A DNA stretch of 64,000 bases from Gyrodactylus bullatarudis (GCA_012064415.1 SSNU01003020.1:1-64000); one strand, 5' to 3'; counted from the stretch's first letter, positions 22,824 to 35,056 are shown. A program made the numbers and translations. Notes: generated by a model not told the origin, from the letters alone.

Positions 22824-24635
22824 ATGGATTATGAGGATGATTATGATAATTATTTGTATTATAGCGATGAGGATGATATTATTGAACACGACTTAATAAT
22901 CCATAATGAAGATATCGAAATTCAAGACGAAAATGAAAATTTTGACCTAGAATTTGCAATTCATGACGAAAATGAAAATTTTGAAGAAGAATTTGAAATT
23001 CATAACCATGACGATGATATTGAAATTAATGAAGATGACCCAATTTTAGAAATTCATGACGAAAATGAAAATTTTGACGAAGAATATGAAATTCATTCTC
23101 ATGACTTAATTGAAGAAATGAATGGGGAAGAAGCGCTCAACTCAAGTTCAGAGCTTTTCTCCGGTGATGATTATTTAAACACAACACACATGTATATGCG
23201 GAATAATATTTTGACTTCAGAGGATTCTAGCGAAGACGAAGAGGATTTCAATCAAGAATTTGTTCTTCTAGGCGATGACCCTCTTGCTAAGCATAGTTAC
23301 TTGGGTGTTGAATTTAACGAAGTTAGATACACCAATTATCATCGACCTCAGACCTTGGTTAATTTAGTCAACCTTTACTCTAAAAATATATTTTGTGTCC
23401 CCGGCCAGCGAGTTCTTATGCATATTTCCTTATTAAAAAGAGATATTGTACTTGAGGAAATAAAAAATAAACGATCTTTTATCCTTTCTAACAATTTTTC
23501 AAAAACAAATATGGCTGCAATTGTTGTTGATCCTCAGTATGTTGCTACTTTCAATCAGGATCTGCTCATTATTCTCATTGGAAGACAAAGGGGTCGAATC
23601 AAGAAAATATATAGTTCTCGCATAATAGCGGAAATTTTACCTGAAGTCATTACCTCTAGATCACCATTTGGTCTCAATGTTATTCCTAAATCTTTGAACA
23701 AATATGTAAAGACACCAAAATTGATTAATGACAGTCCTCCAACCATGCCAAAAATGAATAATTTATTAAATGCTAATCTAAGCAGCTGGAATTCTCAGAA
23801 TATTGAATCGCTTTCAAGACTTCCTACTCGTGCAGATTTGTATTGTAATATAGGGAATTTAATGACTTCCACCCCAGGTTGGGTTTATGTCCTAAGTGAT
23901 GTTGATCACCTGATGTGTAGGGTACGGCATGCGCTTTCTGTTTTCGAATCAATAAACTCTAGCCAAACCTATGTACCCAGATTAGCTAACGCTTATTCTT
24001 ACTGGCTTATTCATGTACTACCCTTTAGCATGAAGGTTAAAACCATATTATTATCATTAGATACTGTAATGGAAAGATTAACCACAATATTATCAATGAT
24101 GAAAACATGTCACGATATCCTCTGTTTAAAGTGTGAAACAAAGATAGGAAATTCATCTGAAATATTCATCTTCTCTAATGACGGGGATAGTACATTTATT
24201 AATCCATATGGTATTACATTTGATCTGATAACTGTGAAAAAAGCAATTCGAAGTCATATTGATGTAAACGGATCACCTGACGCCAACTTTTCGTGGTTTC
24301 CTGGTATGTATTTAAACTATATTTGTTAATATAATTTTGTAAAATATTGAAAATGATATTATATTGACAAAATACTTTCAGGATTCGCTTGGAGAATCGT
24401 TTGCTGCAAAAGATGCCATATTCACCTAGGTTGGAAGTTTAACAGGGTTGACAAGGAAACAAAAATTCCAAGCTTTTACGCGTTCAAAAAAATCAATGTA
24501 AAGCAGTGTAGACGTTCAGTTCTAGTGAGTATTTTATTTACTTATTTTTACCATGCTTTTTAAAACCTAATAATTTTATCATAGACTGATCTTTTCCAGA
24601 GTCTTGATTTATCTGACGATGAAACATCAGACTAG
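22824..24635 (+). CDS. CRBN: Cereblon, CRL4 substrate receptor
   Basis: Cereblon is the substrate receptor of the CUL4-DDB1 ubiquitin ligase. The LON-like N-terminal domain (FCVPGQRVLMHISLLK; LIILIGRQRGRI) is followed by the CULT domain: zinc ligands CLKC and CCKRC, FINPYGITFD, and the tri-tryptophan cage in FSWFPG, FAWRIV and HLGWKF. Introns are 24304-24381 (78 nt) and 24525-24599 (75 nt); the second exon junction rebuilds the Gly of WFPGFAW. The residue equivalent to human Val388 is Ile here, as in mouse. Before the LON domain lies an acidic tail of about 140 residues with a repeated unit near IHDENENFDEEFEIH, at least four copies. The N-terminal acidic part is unlike vertebrate cereblon. 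ATG 22824 follows an acceptor-like tttag. Confidence 0.94.
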
Positions 24636-25856
24636 GCCAATGATAAAAACCTATACCAGTATACAATGTACATTTTACTAACGCAATTTATGTAAAGTAT
24701 TCAAAGTTAGTCTGAATATACAGTATAAAATAAACACACTTATATTATGTAAAGAAGATTATTCTATTTTTTGATAAAACTTGAACAGATTATTTTCACA
24801 ATTTATCAAAAAAAGAAAAATAGATTTTTATAATACTTTCTTTTATTTTTGCTTATATAATTTTTTTCTAAACAGAATTGCTTTATGTTTATTCGTATTA
24901 TTTTTTCAACTGAAAGAAAAGTTCAAAAAATAGGTTTAATTACGAAAAAATCGATTTTTGGATATTGATAACACACGCTTTTTACATTTCATATTTTTTT
25001 CGATTTTTCAATAATGTAAACAATTTTTATAATGTATTTAAAAATCAGGTATGAGACAGCAAAGAAATGATTTGATATAATTTCGAAAAAATAGGAGTCG
25101 ATAAAAAACACGAGATTCTCCTGACGATATTATCATTATTCAAATTTTACCGTAGGTTTGGGAAATCAGTGTGTGTTGGTAATAGACTAGTGAATCGTGG
25201 TAATTAGTGTGACTTTTTAATAAATCTAGTTTATATTCCTTTGTTTTCTATAGACACACTGAGATGGTTATAGAGTATAAGAGATTGATGAATTTGTAAG
25301 TTTTCCCAACAATTCTTTTAAAATGAACTTTTAAGATTGGTGACTGAAATTTGATGAATTCTTTGAGTGTGAATTACAAGCTGACTCGGATTTATTTTTA
25401 GGATCAGAAAAAGATAATATTGCTTACAAGGAACTACAAAGTTGTCTTCCTTGCAAAAAGAGTTTCTGCTCTACATTTCTTGAGATCCAAGGTTAACCAC
25501 TAAAGTCATATTAATTACCACGATACATTAGTTTAATACTAACTGATTTCACTGATTTCCCAAGATCATGGTATGGTGACGCATGAGATGTTCCTGAAAT
25601 TCTTCCTATCTGTTTGAACTTCGATCATAGTCATAACGTCATATCCGCAACATAACTTAAATAAACTGTTGAATTTTATATTAAAACCTATGCATGAATA
25701 TTAGGTTAAAATTTGTAGTAAAAGCGTAAAGTTAATGCATGTATTTATTTTTTAGTTAAACATAGAGGCTGTTCAACACAGTGCTCATCAGAAAACATGA
25801 CTTTTCTATCACAAGTTAACATTCTAATTCTGTTTTGATAATTGTATTAATTCTCT
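24636..25856. other. AT-rich intergenic stretch without a clear gene
   Basis: About 1.2 kb between the cereblon stop and the stop of the convergent SLC12A8-like gene. A short open stretch on the plus strand (about 25404-25502, starting after a tttttag acceptor-like site and reading KKIILLTRNYKVVFLAKRVS) has no credible upstream exon in phase. I see no repeat, RNA gene or long ORF. Confidence 0.5.
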
Positions 25857-28800
25857 TCAACTTTGTACTTGATAGTCTTTAGTTTGATGATACTTTCCAC
25901 GTTCGGGGTAGTCTTCGCCTTCTTGATTCACCGTCTTATCATCCAAATCAATTCTAGTTATATCGCTAAAATCTTTCTCAGGTATGAACTGCTCCTTAGC
26001 ATCTAGTTTCCTCTTGATACTTTCACCTTTGAGATGTTCATACTCGGACAGTCTCTGGCCATAACAGCAAAAGAATTTATCCAAAAAGTTTGCATAATAG
26101 TACTGCAAACAATTTGAAATTTCACTCCAAATACTAATCTCACCTGCCACTCCAATTGCCAACCCATCTTGGCCAGTACCAGCAATTACATATATAAACA
26201 ACATTATGGCCAAGACTAAAAGGGCATAAGACCATTGTAGAAGGAATACAATTATCATACAGTAAATGGCTCCAAACAAAGCACTCCATCTATTGATAAA
26301 AAAGGAATACCAAATCTTTGGTTTTTCACGAATTGTCTTGTCTGATTTATCTGAATCTTCTGCATACATTTTGGGCTCCTTTTTAAATAATTTTGGTGTT
26401 GCCTCATTCATTTCAAAGTCCCGAGCAATCTTTCTCTCGGGAAATAAGTTCTCCATGTCATTACTCTAAAAATATTTTTTTAATATTGTCTTTTATTATT
26501 ACTACACTTCGTATGGGCAAGAAATTATCTATTAGAGCTTCGAAAAATAGTTGTTTTTTATAATTTTTAACTAATTTTATAGCTAAATTTTTCGTTTTTG
26601 TTAGGTATTATTTTATAGCAAATTTACAAAAAAATCTCACATTTACAAGTAAACCGAATAAAAATATGAAAAATTAATTTTGAAATCAAAATAAAACAAG
26701 AGAATTTCAAAAATAATATCTTCAAGGCTATTTTTGAGCTCTAGCAAATTTTTGTTTTGAGCCCTGATGTCAAAATAAAAAAAATTTTCCAATCGGTATT
26801 CAGAACAGAGGGAATAGCTGGTTAAAATAAGCATTTTAATATTTGTTGAGGCTTTAGTAAAAATTAGAGCATCAACATATATCCTAGAAAACTCATTTAT
26901 AGGCGCTTATTAAAAAGCATTAAAGTTTATTGTAATTAATAACTCTTCTTATTTCACTATTTCGATCTTGAGAAATATAAAATTAATCCTCTTGGAGCGT
27001 AGCAAAAATTTGTAAGAATCTATAGATTCGCGTTAGTTTTTTTCAGCAAAGGTTCTATATATTGCAGGAGAAAATTCACTTTCAATCTTTGAATAGAAGT
27101 TTAGCCGTTCAAAAAATTTATCTGACAATAAATCTGGTAGAGGTGAATTTGAAATAAGAATAATTGATATGAGGAAGCGTTGAGATTTTCATTGGGGTTA
27201 TTTTGGAAAAATTTTTTTTTTCTTTTGGGGTGATTTTTCGAATAAACCCTTAAAATATATGACCGATATTTGCTCTTGTAACTTTTTTATATGAAACCTC
27301 ACACTTCTTCAAATTTACATAACTTAAACTAACTCTATTCGTAAATACTTTATCCTGAGCCACATCTCTCTTGTGCTTATTATCATAGACAAGAGCGAGC
27401 AAGAAATAGCTATACGCAATAGCTGCATATGTCACAAGAAAAGGTATTGTCACAATGGGTCCCAGAATGTTAACATCCCCAAAAAGAGCGCACAAAACTG
27501 ATAATGAAGCTAAGGAGAACATTGCCGGGACAGGTATTTGATTTTCACCCATCTAAAAAACAAAAAAAATCGAATTAAATTTTTTTTTCATTGATTTCAT
27601 CATAAATCATCATATATGTATCATATGAGATTTATTATTACAAACTGTTTTCGTGAATACACTGAGTGCTGGCAATTTTGTTGTGGTGGCTATGGATTGG
27701 AGAAGTCGTGGAGATGAAGTTATTCCACCCAATGCTGCTGATAAAGCTGAAACGTACAGGCCGGATAGTAACAAAGGAGCCCATGCTGCTACCTTTGCAG
27801 CAATATTATAATCTGACTTGAGGGCGTTCCTATCAACAACCGCAGCAAATATTAAAATGAATGACGTATAAAGAATAGTCCTGAAAATTCGAAATGTAGT
27901 AAGTTTTTTTAGCTAGGTATTAGTAATATAATTAAAATCTTAAAGATCATTTCAACCTGAAATTTTATTTAAGTGTTCTAAAGGTTATACAGTAATCTAA
28001 TTAGCGATATTTTATTTAATACTTTACAGTAAAAATATTTCTATTGAAACATCTTATTTTTATTGAAACACGAATATTTATCCTCTAATTAAGTATTATT
28101 TATCTCGACCTATCTAAATATATAGATGTTACAGTATAACCTTTGAATCAGTATGTTTATCAATAAACTAGTATAAGTTTTGAGCCAGTACGAAATTAGT
28201 TTATCCTTTGAATTCTTTCTCAAAAGTTTTAATGAATTTTCTCTCAAGATACAATTTATATCTAGAGTTATTTGGTTATTTCATTATTGACTAGAATTGA
28301 TTTTCAGAGAGGAATTGTAAATTTATTGCAATTTTTTGGATTAAACCTTTGTACAAAGCTGATTTTATGTTTGATTTTAATCCTATTACACTGGGATTTT
28401 TATAATCAAGCCTTTAGAGTACTCTTCCTATAAAAATACATGAAATACTTCGTGGCCTAACCCTTCAAAAATAACCAATTAAAACTTGCCAACACTTTAT
28501 TTATAGTTTTGATTTCATTTGTTACCTGAATTCGATCGAGCCCGAGGGGATCCTGGATATATCATGATATATGATCATTGGTGTTGTCATGGAAACTGGA
28601 GATAATTGTACCTACAAAATCGGGACAAAAAGTGGCTTTCTTGATCGTAGATTCACTTCAGGACAATTTGAAGTATTGAATGAAAATTTCATTAATCTAG
28701 AAGAAGTACCGAGAAAAGATATTTCTGTTCGAGGCGCAGCAATCGATTCTTCTCTTGGTTCTGGTCAAGGGTATCAAAAATGCAACTGTACAAAATCGTG

Positions 28801-30609
28801 TCAGACCAACCAATTTTAGTGTAAAAAAAGGTGTGCTGTATAACTCGAAATGTCATCATTCCATGCCATGCTCGAACAAATGGAAAATATTTTTAAATTT
28901 TGATACAAAAGGATTTCATTTTTATAAATTAGAATCATAAGTATAATTTAAAATGTATTAGAGAGAATAGAATATAAGACAGATTGTATCTTGAGAGTAA
29001 ATTCATTAAAACTTTTGAGAAAGAATTCAAAGGATAAACTAATTTCGTACTGGCTCAAAACTTATACTAATTTATTTATAAACATACTGATTCAAAGGTT
29101 ATACTGTAACATCTATATATTTAGATAGGTCGAGATAAATAATACTTAATTAGAGGATAAATATTCGTGTTTCAACAAAAATAAGATGTTTCAATAGAAA
29201 TATTTTTACTTTAATTAATCATAGAAGGGACTCCCTTTAAGATTATTTTTGGAAAATTACAGGTTAAAAATTAATAGAAATTCGATGCCCGGGCTAGGGA
29301 ATTCTGTTGATGGAATCTAAGCTATTTTGAAGCTCCGAAATGACAAATCAATGAAAAAATTATTTCAGTCTCAATTTGAGAGATAGAACGTGGAAAAATA
29401 GAAAGCGTGCAAATTTGAGAAATATCAAAATTGAATACATGAAAATAAACTGCTTGATATGTAATGTTAGGCACCTAGATAATTATGTTCTGGAACACCT
29501 CATTTTAAATTTTTCTTGATCAATTTTATTAATGAAAATTTCTTTAAAGAAATCTGAAAATAAAGGTCAATTTCGAGATCAATTTTTTGACTTACACAGT
29601 GAATACTGAGAATATTGTTCCAACAGGAAAATTTTCTCTCGGATTTTTCAGCTGACCGCTCATATTGAGCCCGGTAAAAATTCCTAGGATAGGAGAAAGA
29701 AACCTTACCACAAACAGTTGGAAAAATAACACCCAAGACAGAAATAAAATTTTCACCCGGCAAAAAATCAGGATCAAGATTATTCTTCATGTTTGTCGAT
29801 GAATAGCCCTCTACTCCTGTTGCTACACAACGATAGTAGATGATGAGTAATAAAACAAACTTTTATCGTGGGGCAAAAACGAGCCAATGAAGAAACTCAG
29901 TACAGATACAATAATGACACAGAGTAAGATAACCTGCAGTCTAATAACCCAATGTATTCCTGCCAAGTTAATTGCCAGTAAAGATAGAAGAAAGATGATT
30001 GATATTCCTTTGGCCGCCCAAGGATTCGTTATTCCTGCCAGGGAAGTGATACTTTCAGATAATCCAGAGACAAATAATGAACATGAACAAGCCTGTCCTA
30101 GGCAATATATAAATGCAATAGAACTAGCTGTCCGATATCCCAATACAAATGATAATAAAGCATAGACTCCTCCGTCTTTTAGGACAGCTCTCTGACATAT
30201 TCCTGCCGCTGCTCCGACACAAATATAAACAGGCAATAACGTCATGAATATCATTAAAAGAGCCAAAAGTAGACCTGCATTTCCAACAACCCAACCTGAT
30301 CTGAGGAAAATAACTACTCCAAATGTATTCAATATACATGAGGTATACACACCATCCCATGTACCGAATAGGATTGGCTCTGTGACATTGATTGTGGTAC
30401 TCCACCATGGTTTATGCTCTCCATGCTTAAGATCTGAATTGTAGATTTCATTTTTGCCAGAATCCTATTTATTGGGAGAGAAGAAAGCTACAATGATTAC
30501 ATATTACGCTTACAATTCCACTCATATAGGAAAATAAAGGATCCGATTCAAGTTTTTTCTCTGACACCATCTCTTCTGAACGAGATGAGGAAACTGATCT
30601 TTTTGACAT
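25857..30609 (-). CDS. SLC12A8: SLC12A8-type cation-chloride cotransporter family member
   Basis: Member of the SLC12 family closest to SLC12A8 (CCC9). Exons: 30609 to about 30510 (MSKRSVSSSRSEEMVSEKKL), about 30465-29860, then 29795-29605 split by a 25-nt intron (29684-29708), about 27890-27645, 27552-27250 and 26456-25857. Diagnostic stretches are EPILFGTWDGVYTSCILNTF, FGVVIFLRSGWVVGNAGLL, KGISIIFLLSLLAINLAGIH, IFTGLNMSGQLKNPRENFP, LGGITSSPRLLQSIA and LGPIVTIPFLVTYAAIAYSY. The last exon gives WYSFFINRWSALFGAIYCM and an acidic cytoplasmic tail. About ten membrane helices can be counted. Transport substrate of SLC12A8 is disputed (polyamines, amino acids, nicotinamide mononucleotide have been proposed). 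The intron between 27890 and 29605 carries the inverted-repeat transposon. Confidence 0.88.
28028..29210. mobile_element. Inverted-repeat DNA transposon in the SLC12A8 intron
   Basis: A 1.18-kb element framed by inverted repeats of about 228 bp (28028-28257 and 28983-29210), almost identical between arms (for example the outer agtaaaaatatttctattga and inner actctcaagatacaat segments). The interior 28258-28982 holds one decayed ORF. The long near-identical arms make it a foldback-type DNA element, relatively young. Another arm of the family lies at the start of the window. A target duplication is not clear. It is inserted in an intron and leaves exon phases untouched. Confidence 0.88.
28571..28939 (+). 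pseudogene. Decayed transposon ORF with a Cys/His-rich tail
   Basis: The frame reads GDNCTYKIGTKSGFLDRRF, KDISVRGAAIDSSLGSGQGY, then KCNCTKSCQTNQ, an in-frame TAG, and continues CKKGVLYNSKCHHSMPCSNK. The order GQG-KCNC-C-CK-NSKCH-CSNK is the Cys-rich tail I associate with integrase-type transposon proteins such as those related to KRBA2/SCAND3; that assignment is from memory of the family and needs a search. Only this C-terminal part exists here; no catalytic domain is present, and at least one stop plus Cys replacements show decay. The element therefore cannot move by itself. Confidence 0.6.
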
Positions 30610-30985
30610 ATTTTAACCCAATGTCTCGCGGACACTAACTCAGGTTTAGATTATATTCCGTTAGCTCTTGATTATTTCAATTTACAAGTTTGAGAAAAAT
30701 AATTTCCCATGTGCGTCAGTTTTAATAATTATATGCTGCTAAAATACCAATACGGTGTCCTCAAAGGGAAAAAAGCTGGTAGTTAAAATTCCATTCAATA
30801 AAAGTTTTTATAAATAACTAATCAATCATATATACTTATTTCGATATTTTTTCAAATTCTTAATTCTACTGCAATTGAAACTTATGGTATAATATACAAT
30901 GTACTCCAAATTATATGGCTACAAATGATTGAGTTGAACTTTCTTACTATTAAATATTAATTTTATTAATATACCACTATTACTT

Positions 30986-31495
30986 TTAAGTAAAATCATA
31001 ATTATATTTTCCAGTATTGATTTTAAGCAAATTAATTTGATTCCTTGCATGTTGAAAAATGTCCTCCAAATTCGACGAAGAAAACTTTTTGAAATCTGAT
31101 GATACATCAAAAAATTTGGTTGTCGACAATTTCTTCTCTACTTTCATTTCTATATTCGGTTTAGGGTTTTTTTTAATTTTTTTATTGTTGTTACAATTTA
31201 TTTCATTCCCTTGAGATAACACAGATTCTCGGTAATAAACATTTTTACCATATTTTAATCTCCTTGCTACTAGATTTTTAACATAGGCATCGCTTTCTGC
31301 TTTCAATTCTTTAACAAATTGCTCATTTCTCGAAAATAAATTAGTTTTATTTTGATCGGAAGGGCAATAAATTGATTTGGGAACAGGCTTATAGAATTTT
31401 TTCTTCAAAATCTCCTAATGTAAAAAATTTAACTACTATACTTTTTCACAAGATACTTCTATGGAGTACTTTCTATAAGTTCTTAGATTACTCAT
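30986..31495 (-). CDS. Unknown small basic protein
   Basis: I do not recognise this protein. A first exon from ATG 31495 (MSNLRTYRKYSIE) can be joined over a 42-nt intron (gtatct donor, acattag acceptor) in phase 0 to EILKKKFYKPVPKSIYCPSD, giving about 155 residues. The sequence is Lys/Asn-rich with helical stretches (QFVKELKAESDAYVKNLVAR and SNLEDIFQHARNQINLLK) and no membrane segment or known motif. It lies head to head with the LanC-like gene (170 bp between starts). The length and the intact frame support a real gene. A role in cilia or cytoskeleton is possible only by composition. Confidence 0.55.
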
Positions 31496-31665
31496 TTCCA
31501 ATATGTACCAATTGTAACAGTGATGATATTTGAAACAAAATGAATTTCTCTATAATATCACCTACGAAACTTAAATAGTTTTGATTACTATTTTGAAAAT
31601 CAACCCACTATTTTAAACTAAATCAAGCATTAAATAGATTTTTTAACTGCAGTGTTTCATTCAAA

Positions 31666-32913
31666 ATGCTGAGAAAAAAATATGATGTGGATGATGGTCA
31701 TCACTATGATAATAATTTTGCTGATTTTGATCAAAATTTAGTAGATTTATCTGATGTAAATACAATCTAGCTTAATTTATTTACTCAGACTGGTTATTTC
31801 AATTGTGCTAAAGAAATAGTCGAAGAAATGATTGATAATGAATCGGTCATTGATCTCAACGATGGATCATTTTATACCGGAATCAATGGAATCATTTACT
31901 TCTTGAATAAGTTCCTCAAAATTAATAATGACAAGATTGTGTTGGCCTTCAGAGATCGTCTAGTATGTAATATCGAAAAATTTCTTACTGATGACCAAAC
32001 ATCTAAAAACAACATAAGTATTTTCACAAATGATAGATACGCAACTCTTTTTAATTATTGCCTTATGGGAATCAATAAGGAATGTTTTTTCTCTGAAATA
32101 TTAAGAATGTCTGAAAAATCATCCAATTCAATGCCAGACGAAGCATTATATGGTAGAAGTGGTTATTTAACTGGATTATTATGCTTAAAAAAGTCAGGCT
32201 TTGATGTTCCAGAAGATATTATTTCAAAGGTTATATGTGATATGATAAATTCAGGCAGACATTTATCCAGAAAATATTCTCATAAAGCTTTGAATAAAGA
32301 ATCGCCACCTCTCATGTATGAATGGCATGGAACTCAATACATAGGAGCAGCCCATGGTTATGGAGGCATTTTTTCTATACTTCTCATGGCCAAAGAATTA
32401 TTTCCTAGTTGTATTTCAAATGATATTTTAAAAGATCTTATTTTTCCATCTATAATGTGGACTGCAAATCACCAACATATCTCAGGAAATTGGCCAAGTA
32501 GTGTTGGTGAAAAAGCATCAAGTGATAAGCTTGTCCATTGGTGTCATGGTGCTTCTGGCCTTGTTCCATTGATGTGTCGAATGTATAAATTAGAAAATGA
32601 CCAATATTGGCTAGGAAAAGCTATTGAAGGATCAAATTGTATATGGAGAAGAGGTCTGTTGAAAAAAGGTTGCGGTTTGTGCCATGGAACAGCAGGATCC
32701 GGTTATGCCTTATTATCGATTTATAATGTTTTAAAAGAAAATATTTATCTCTATAAGGCATCTCAGTTTGCCCATTTCTGCAAAAATTATAAAGATAATC
32801 GTTTAAAAAAAGCTGATAGACCTTTTTCACTTTTTGAAGGTTCTGCTGGTACTGGGTATTTTCTACTTGATATGATGGACCCAAAAGAAGCAACATTTCC
32901 GTTTATCAACTGA
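31666..32913 (+). CDS. LanC-like protein
   Basis: LANCL proteins are eukaryotic relatives of bacterial lanthionine cyclases, with zinc-dependent glutathione-adding activity (LanC-like proteins eliminate dehydrated residues with glutathione). Exon 1 (31666-31755) encodes a short acidic start; a 33-nt intron (31756-31788) is followed by TGYFNCAKEIVEEM. The repeated GxxG barrels are visible: FYTGINGIIYFLNK, GRSGYLTGLLCL, IGAAHGYGGIFSILL, HWCHGASGLVPLM, GLCHGTAGSGYALL and LFEGSAGTGYFLL. Zinc ligands are the Cys of HWCHG and the Cys-His of LCHG. About 385 residues, near the normal 400. Which of LANCL1/2/3 it represents cannot be told; there is no N-terminal myristoylation Gly as in LANCL2. Confidence 0.93.
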
Positions 32914-32993
32914 ATAACTTGTTAAAATTATTATTCAATAAAGCTTTATTTATTCAGTTTACAACATTTTTCCCTTCTCCTTTGCTCATATTT
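32914..32993. other. Convergent 3' region with poly(A) signals
   Basis: About 80 bp between the LanC-like stop and the neuropeptide gene stop. The AATAAA at 32937-32942 on the plus strand suits LanC-like, and aataaataaagc read on the minus strand around 32945-32956 suits the neuropeptide gene; the two 3' ends therefore overlap. Confidence 0.6.
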
Positions 32994-33238
32994 TTATCCG
33001 TATCTGTTGAAAAAATTGTAATTAGATATGGGAATTATTGAAATATAATACTCAAAATATAAATCACATGCATTAAATTTTGAAATTTTATATGAGTTTA
33101 GAATTACCTTGGCATAGAACGATGGTATAATTGTTGTAGGTATTCAAGATTTCTTTGAAATTCGTTATCGTATGTTACAGACTGTAATAATACCATGAAT
33201 AAAATGAGACATAGAACAACACTAAATAGGGAAATCAT
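32994..33238 (-). CDS. NPY/NPF-family neuropeptide precursor
   Basis: Short gene. Exon 1 (33238-33108) begins ATG and encodes a signal peptide (MISLFSVVLCLILFMVLLQS) followed by YDNEFQRN and LEYLQQLYHRSMP. The donor ccaag|gtaatt leaves AG of an Arg codon. After a 104-bp intron (33004-33107, acceptor ttttttcaacag) exon 2 adds A-TAC-GGA and a TAA stop. The joined end is NLEYLQQLYHRSMPRYG. The family shows an amphipathic helix (YLQQL-like) and a C-terminal RxRF/Y-amide; the intron splitting the penultimate Arg codon in phase 2 is a hallmark of NPY/NPF genes. The terminal Gly would be the amide donor; the usual dibasic site and C-flanking peptide are absent. The mature peptide would be only about 22-24 residues versus about 36. 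Without splicing the frame ends at Arg. Confidence 0.75.
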
Positions 33239-33489
33239 AATTGAATTTTTTTTCCCTTAATCATTTATATACCAACAGTAAAATAATAATCGACCAATAA
33301 TATCAAAAGTATTAATTCACTGTGAATTTATGATTGATTCAAATACAAAATTATTTCATCTTACCTTAGTATAACTGAAAACTGAAAAGATCTCCACGAT
33401 ATTTGATTTTTGTTACGATTTGTGATAAATATAAAATTTCCAATAATTTATTAGCAATAAAATTTATTGAATATAATATGTTGAAATAA

Positions 33490-34917
33490 ATGAATTTCAT
33501 CTGTATTTCCCTATTAGTACTATTTTTTACTAATAAATCAGTCTCTAAAAGTCAGTTTTGGTAGAATAATTGTCTAGTTTGTCCCTCTTTCGACATAGAT
33601 TTCAATCAAGTCTCTAACCTACAAATCATACGCCAATGTTCAATCATCAATGGTTATTTATACCTTGTTAACTTGAAAAATAATCAATGTAGTAGTGAGG
33701 ATTTTTCTTTTTTACAATTGAAAATAATTGTTGGATTCCTATTTATCGAGCATAGCTCTTGTTCTCAAAATCTGTCAACTATCTTTCCAAAACTTGAACA
33801 AATTCAGGGAAAGACATATAATTATGACTCAAATTCTAAATTCCGCACCTTTCATCTCACTGACCAGTATTCCTTAATAATTCAGAACACTCGTCTTAAA
33901 TCTATAAGCTTGCACAATCTTATATATTTAGGTAAATCTGGATTTGCTTTTCTCAACAATCCTTTTCTTTGTTTTGTAAAAACAATTGAATGGCATAAAA
34001 TTATTCCAGAATACGGCTCCACTTGGGATTATGGAAATTCGCATTTTTGTAATGAATTTTGTCATGAAGATTGTAAATTCAGTTGTTGGGATGAAAATTC
34101 TTGTCAAAAGATGTCGACTCTTCAATCGAATTCAAAATTCATTAGCTTTGATAGTCAAATATTACTTGGTGAATGCTCTAATAATGAGTATAATCTTGAT
34201 CAAACTCTATGCGTAAAATCGAAAAACGATTTTCACCCTACCTACACAAACCTTAGTGTGATAGATTTTCGCGATAATAATGTCCTAGTTCTCTGTAAGA
34301 AAGAATCACAACAATATATCTCTTCTGGATTAAGTACTCAAATAATGTGTTCAAAAGAATCATCAGCTATGAACCAATGTGGTCATGTCTATGTCAAATA
34401 TGAAAAAGATTTGGATAAAACTCAAAATTGTAATGCACTCGAATCCCTAGTGATAAGCTTTCAAGAGACAAACGGTGAGTTATTTCTTGTTACTTGGCAT
34501 TTATAAGATATTGTTTCCTCGATTCTATTTTAATCCTCAGACACTATACTTTGTTTCATGAAATTTAATAAAAAAAACTGAAATTTTTATGAGCTTGTTA
34601 AGAGTCTCACAATGCTCATGACCCTGGTTCGATTCTCGGCTACGGTATACTGAGGAGTCTCAATAAGGACGAAACACGTCTATACCTGCCATACTTGTTT
34701 GAATTGTTTCCTTACTAGCTTATAAATTAGATACACGCTGAGTCTTATGTCTAAGGGAAGATGTGTGACTTCTCCGCATCCAATTAGATATGCTAAAAGA
34801 CTTAAGCACTTATCCCTCGTCACCAAAAATATCCATAAGCATCTATAACCTTACCATCTAACTATCCCCCGTGAACCAGGAATTCCTAGTAAGCACAAGT
34901 CATCAGCTTGTGCTGAA

Positions 34918-34963
<46 letters not shown>

Positions 34964-35056
34964 AATGGTTTAGCAAGGTCAATGGATCGACTACAAATCG
35001 GTGCAAACTGCTTGTGGTTGAGAAGCTGGCCGAACTTGATCATTTAGAGGAAGTAC

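Noticed and set aside
24606..24635. ctgacgatgaaacatcag resembling a hammerhead core
   Set aside because: It lies in the coding end of cereblon and lacks stem II between the two boxes.
25404..25505. Possible small exon (KKIILLTRNYKVVFLAKRVS)
   Set aside because: No upstream exon joins in phase and the frame is short; not distinguishable from chance.
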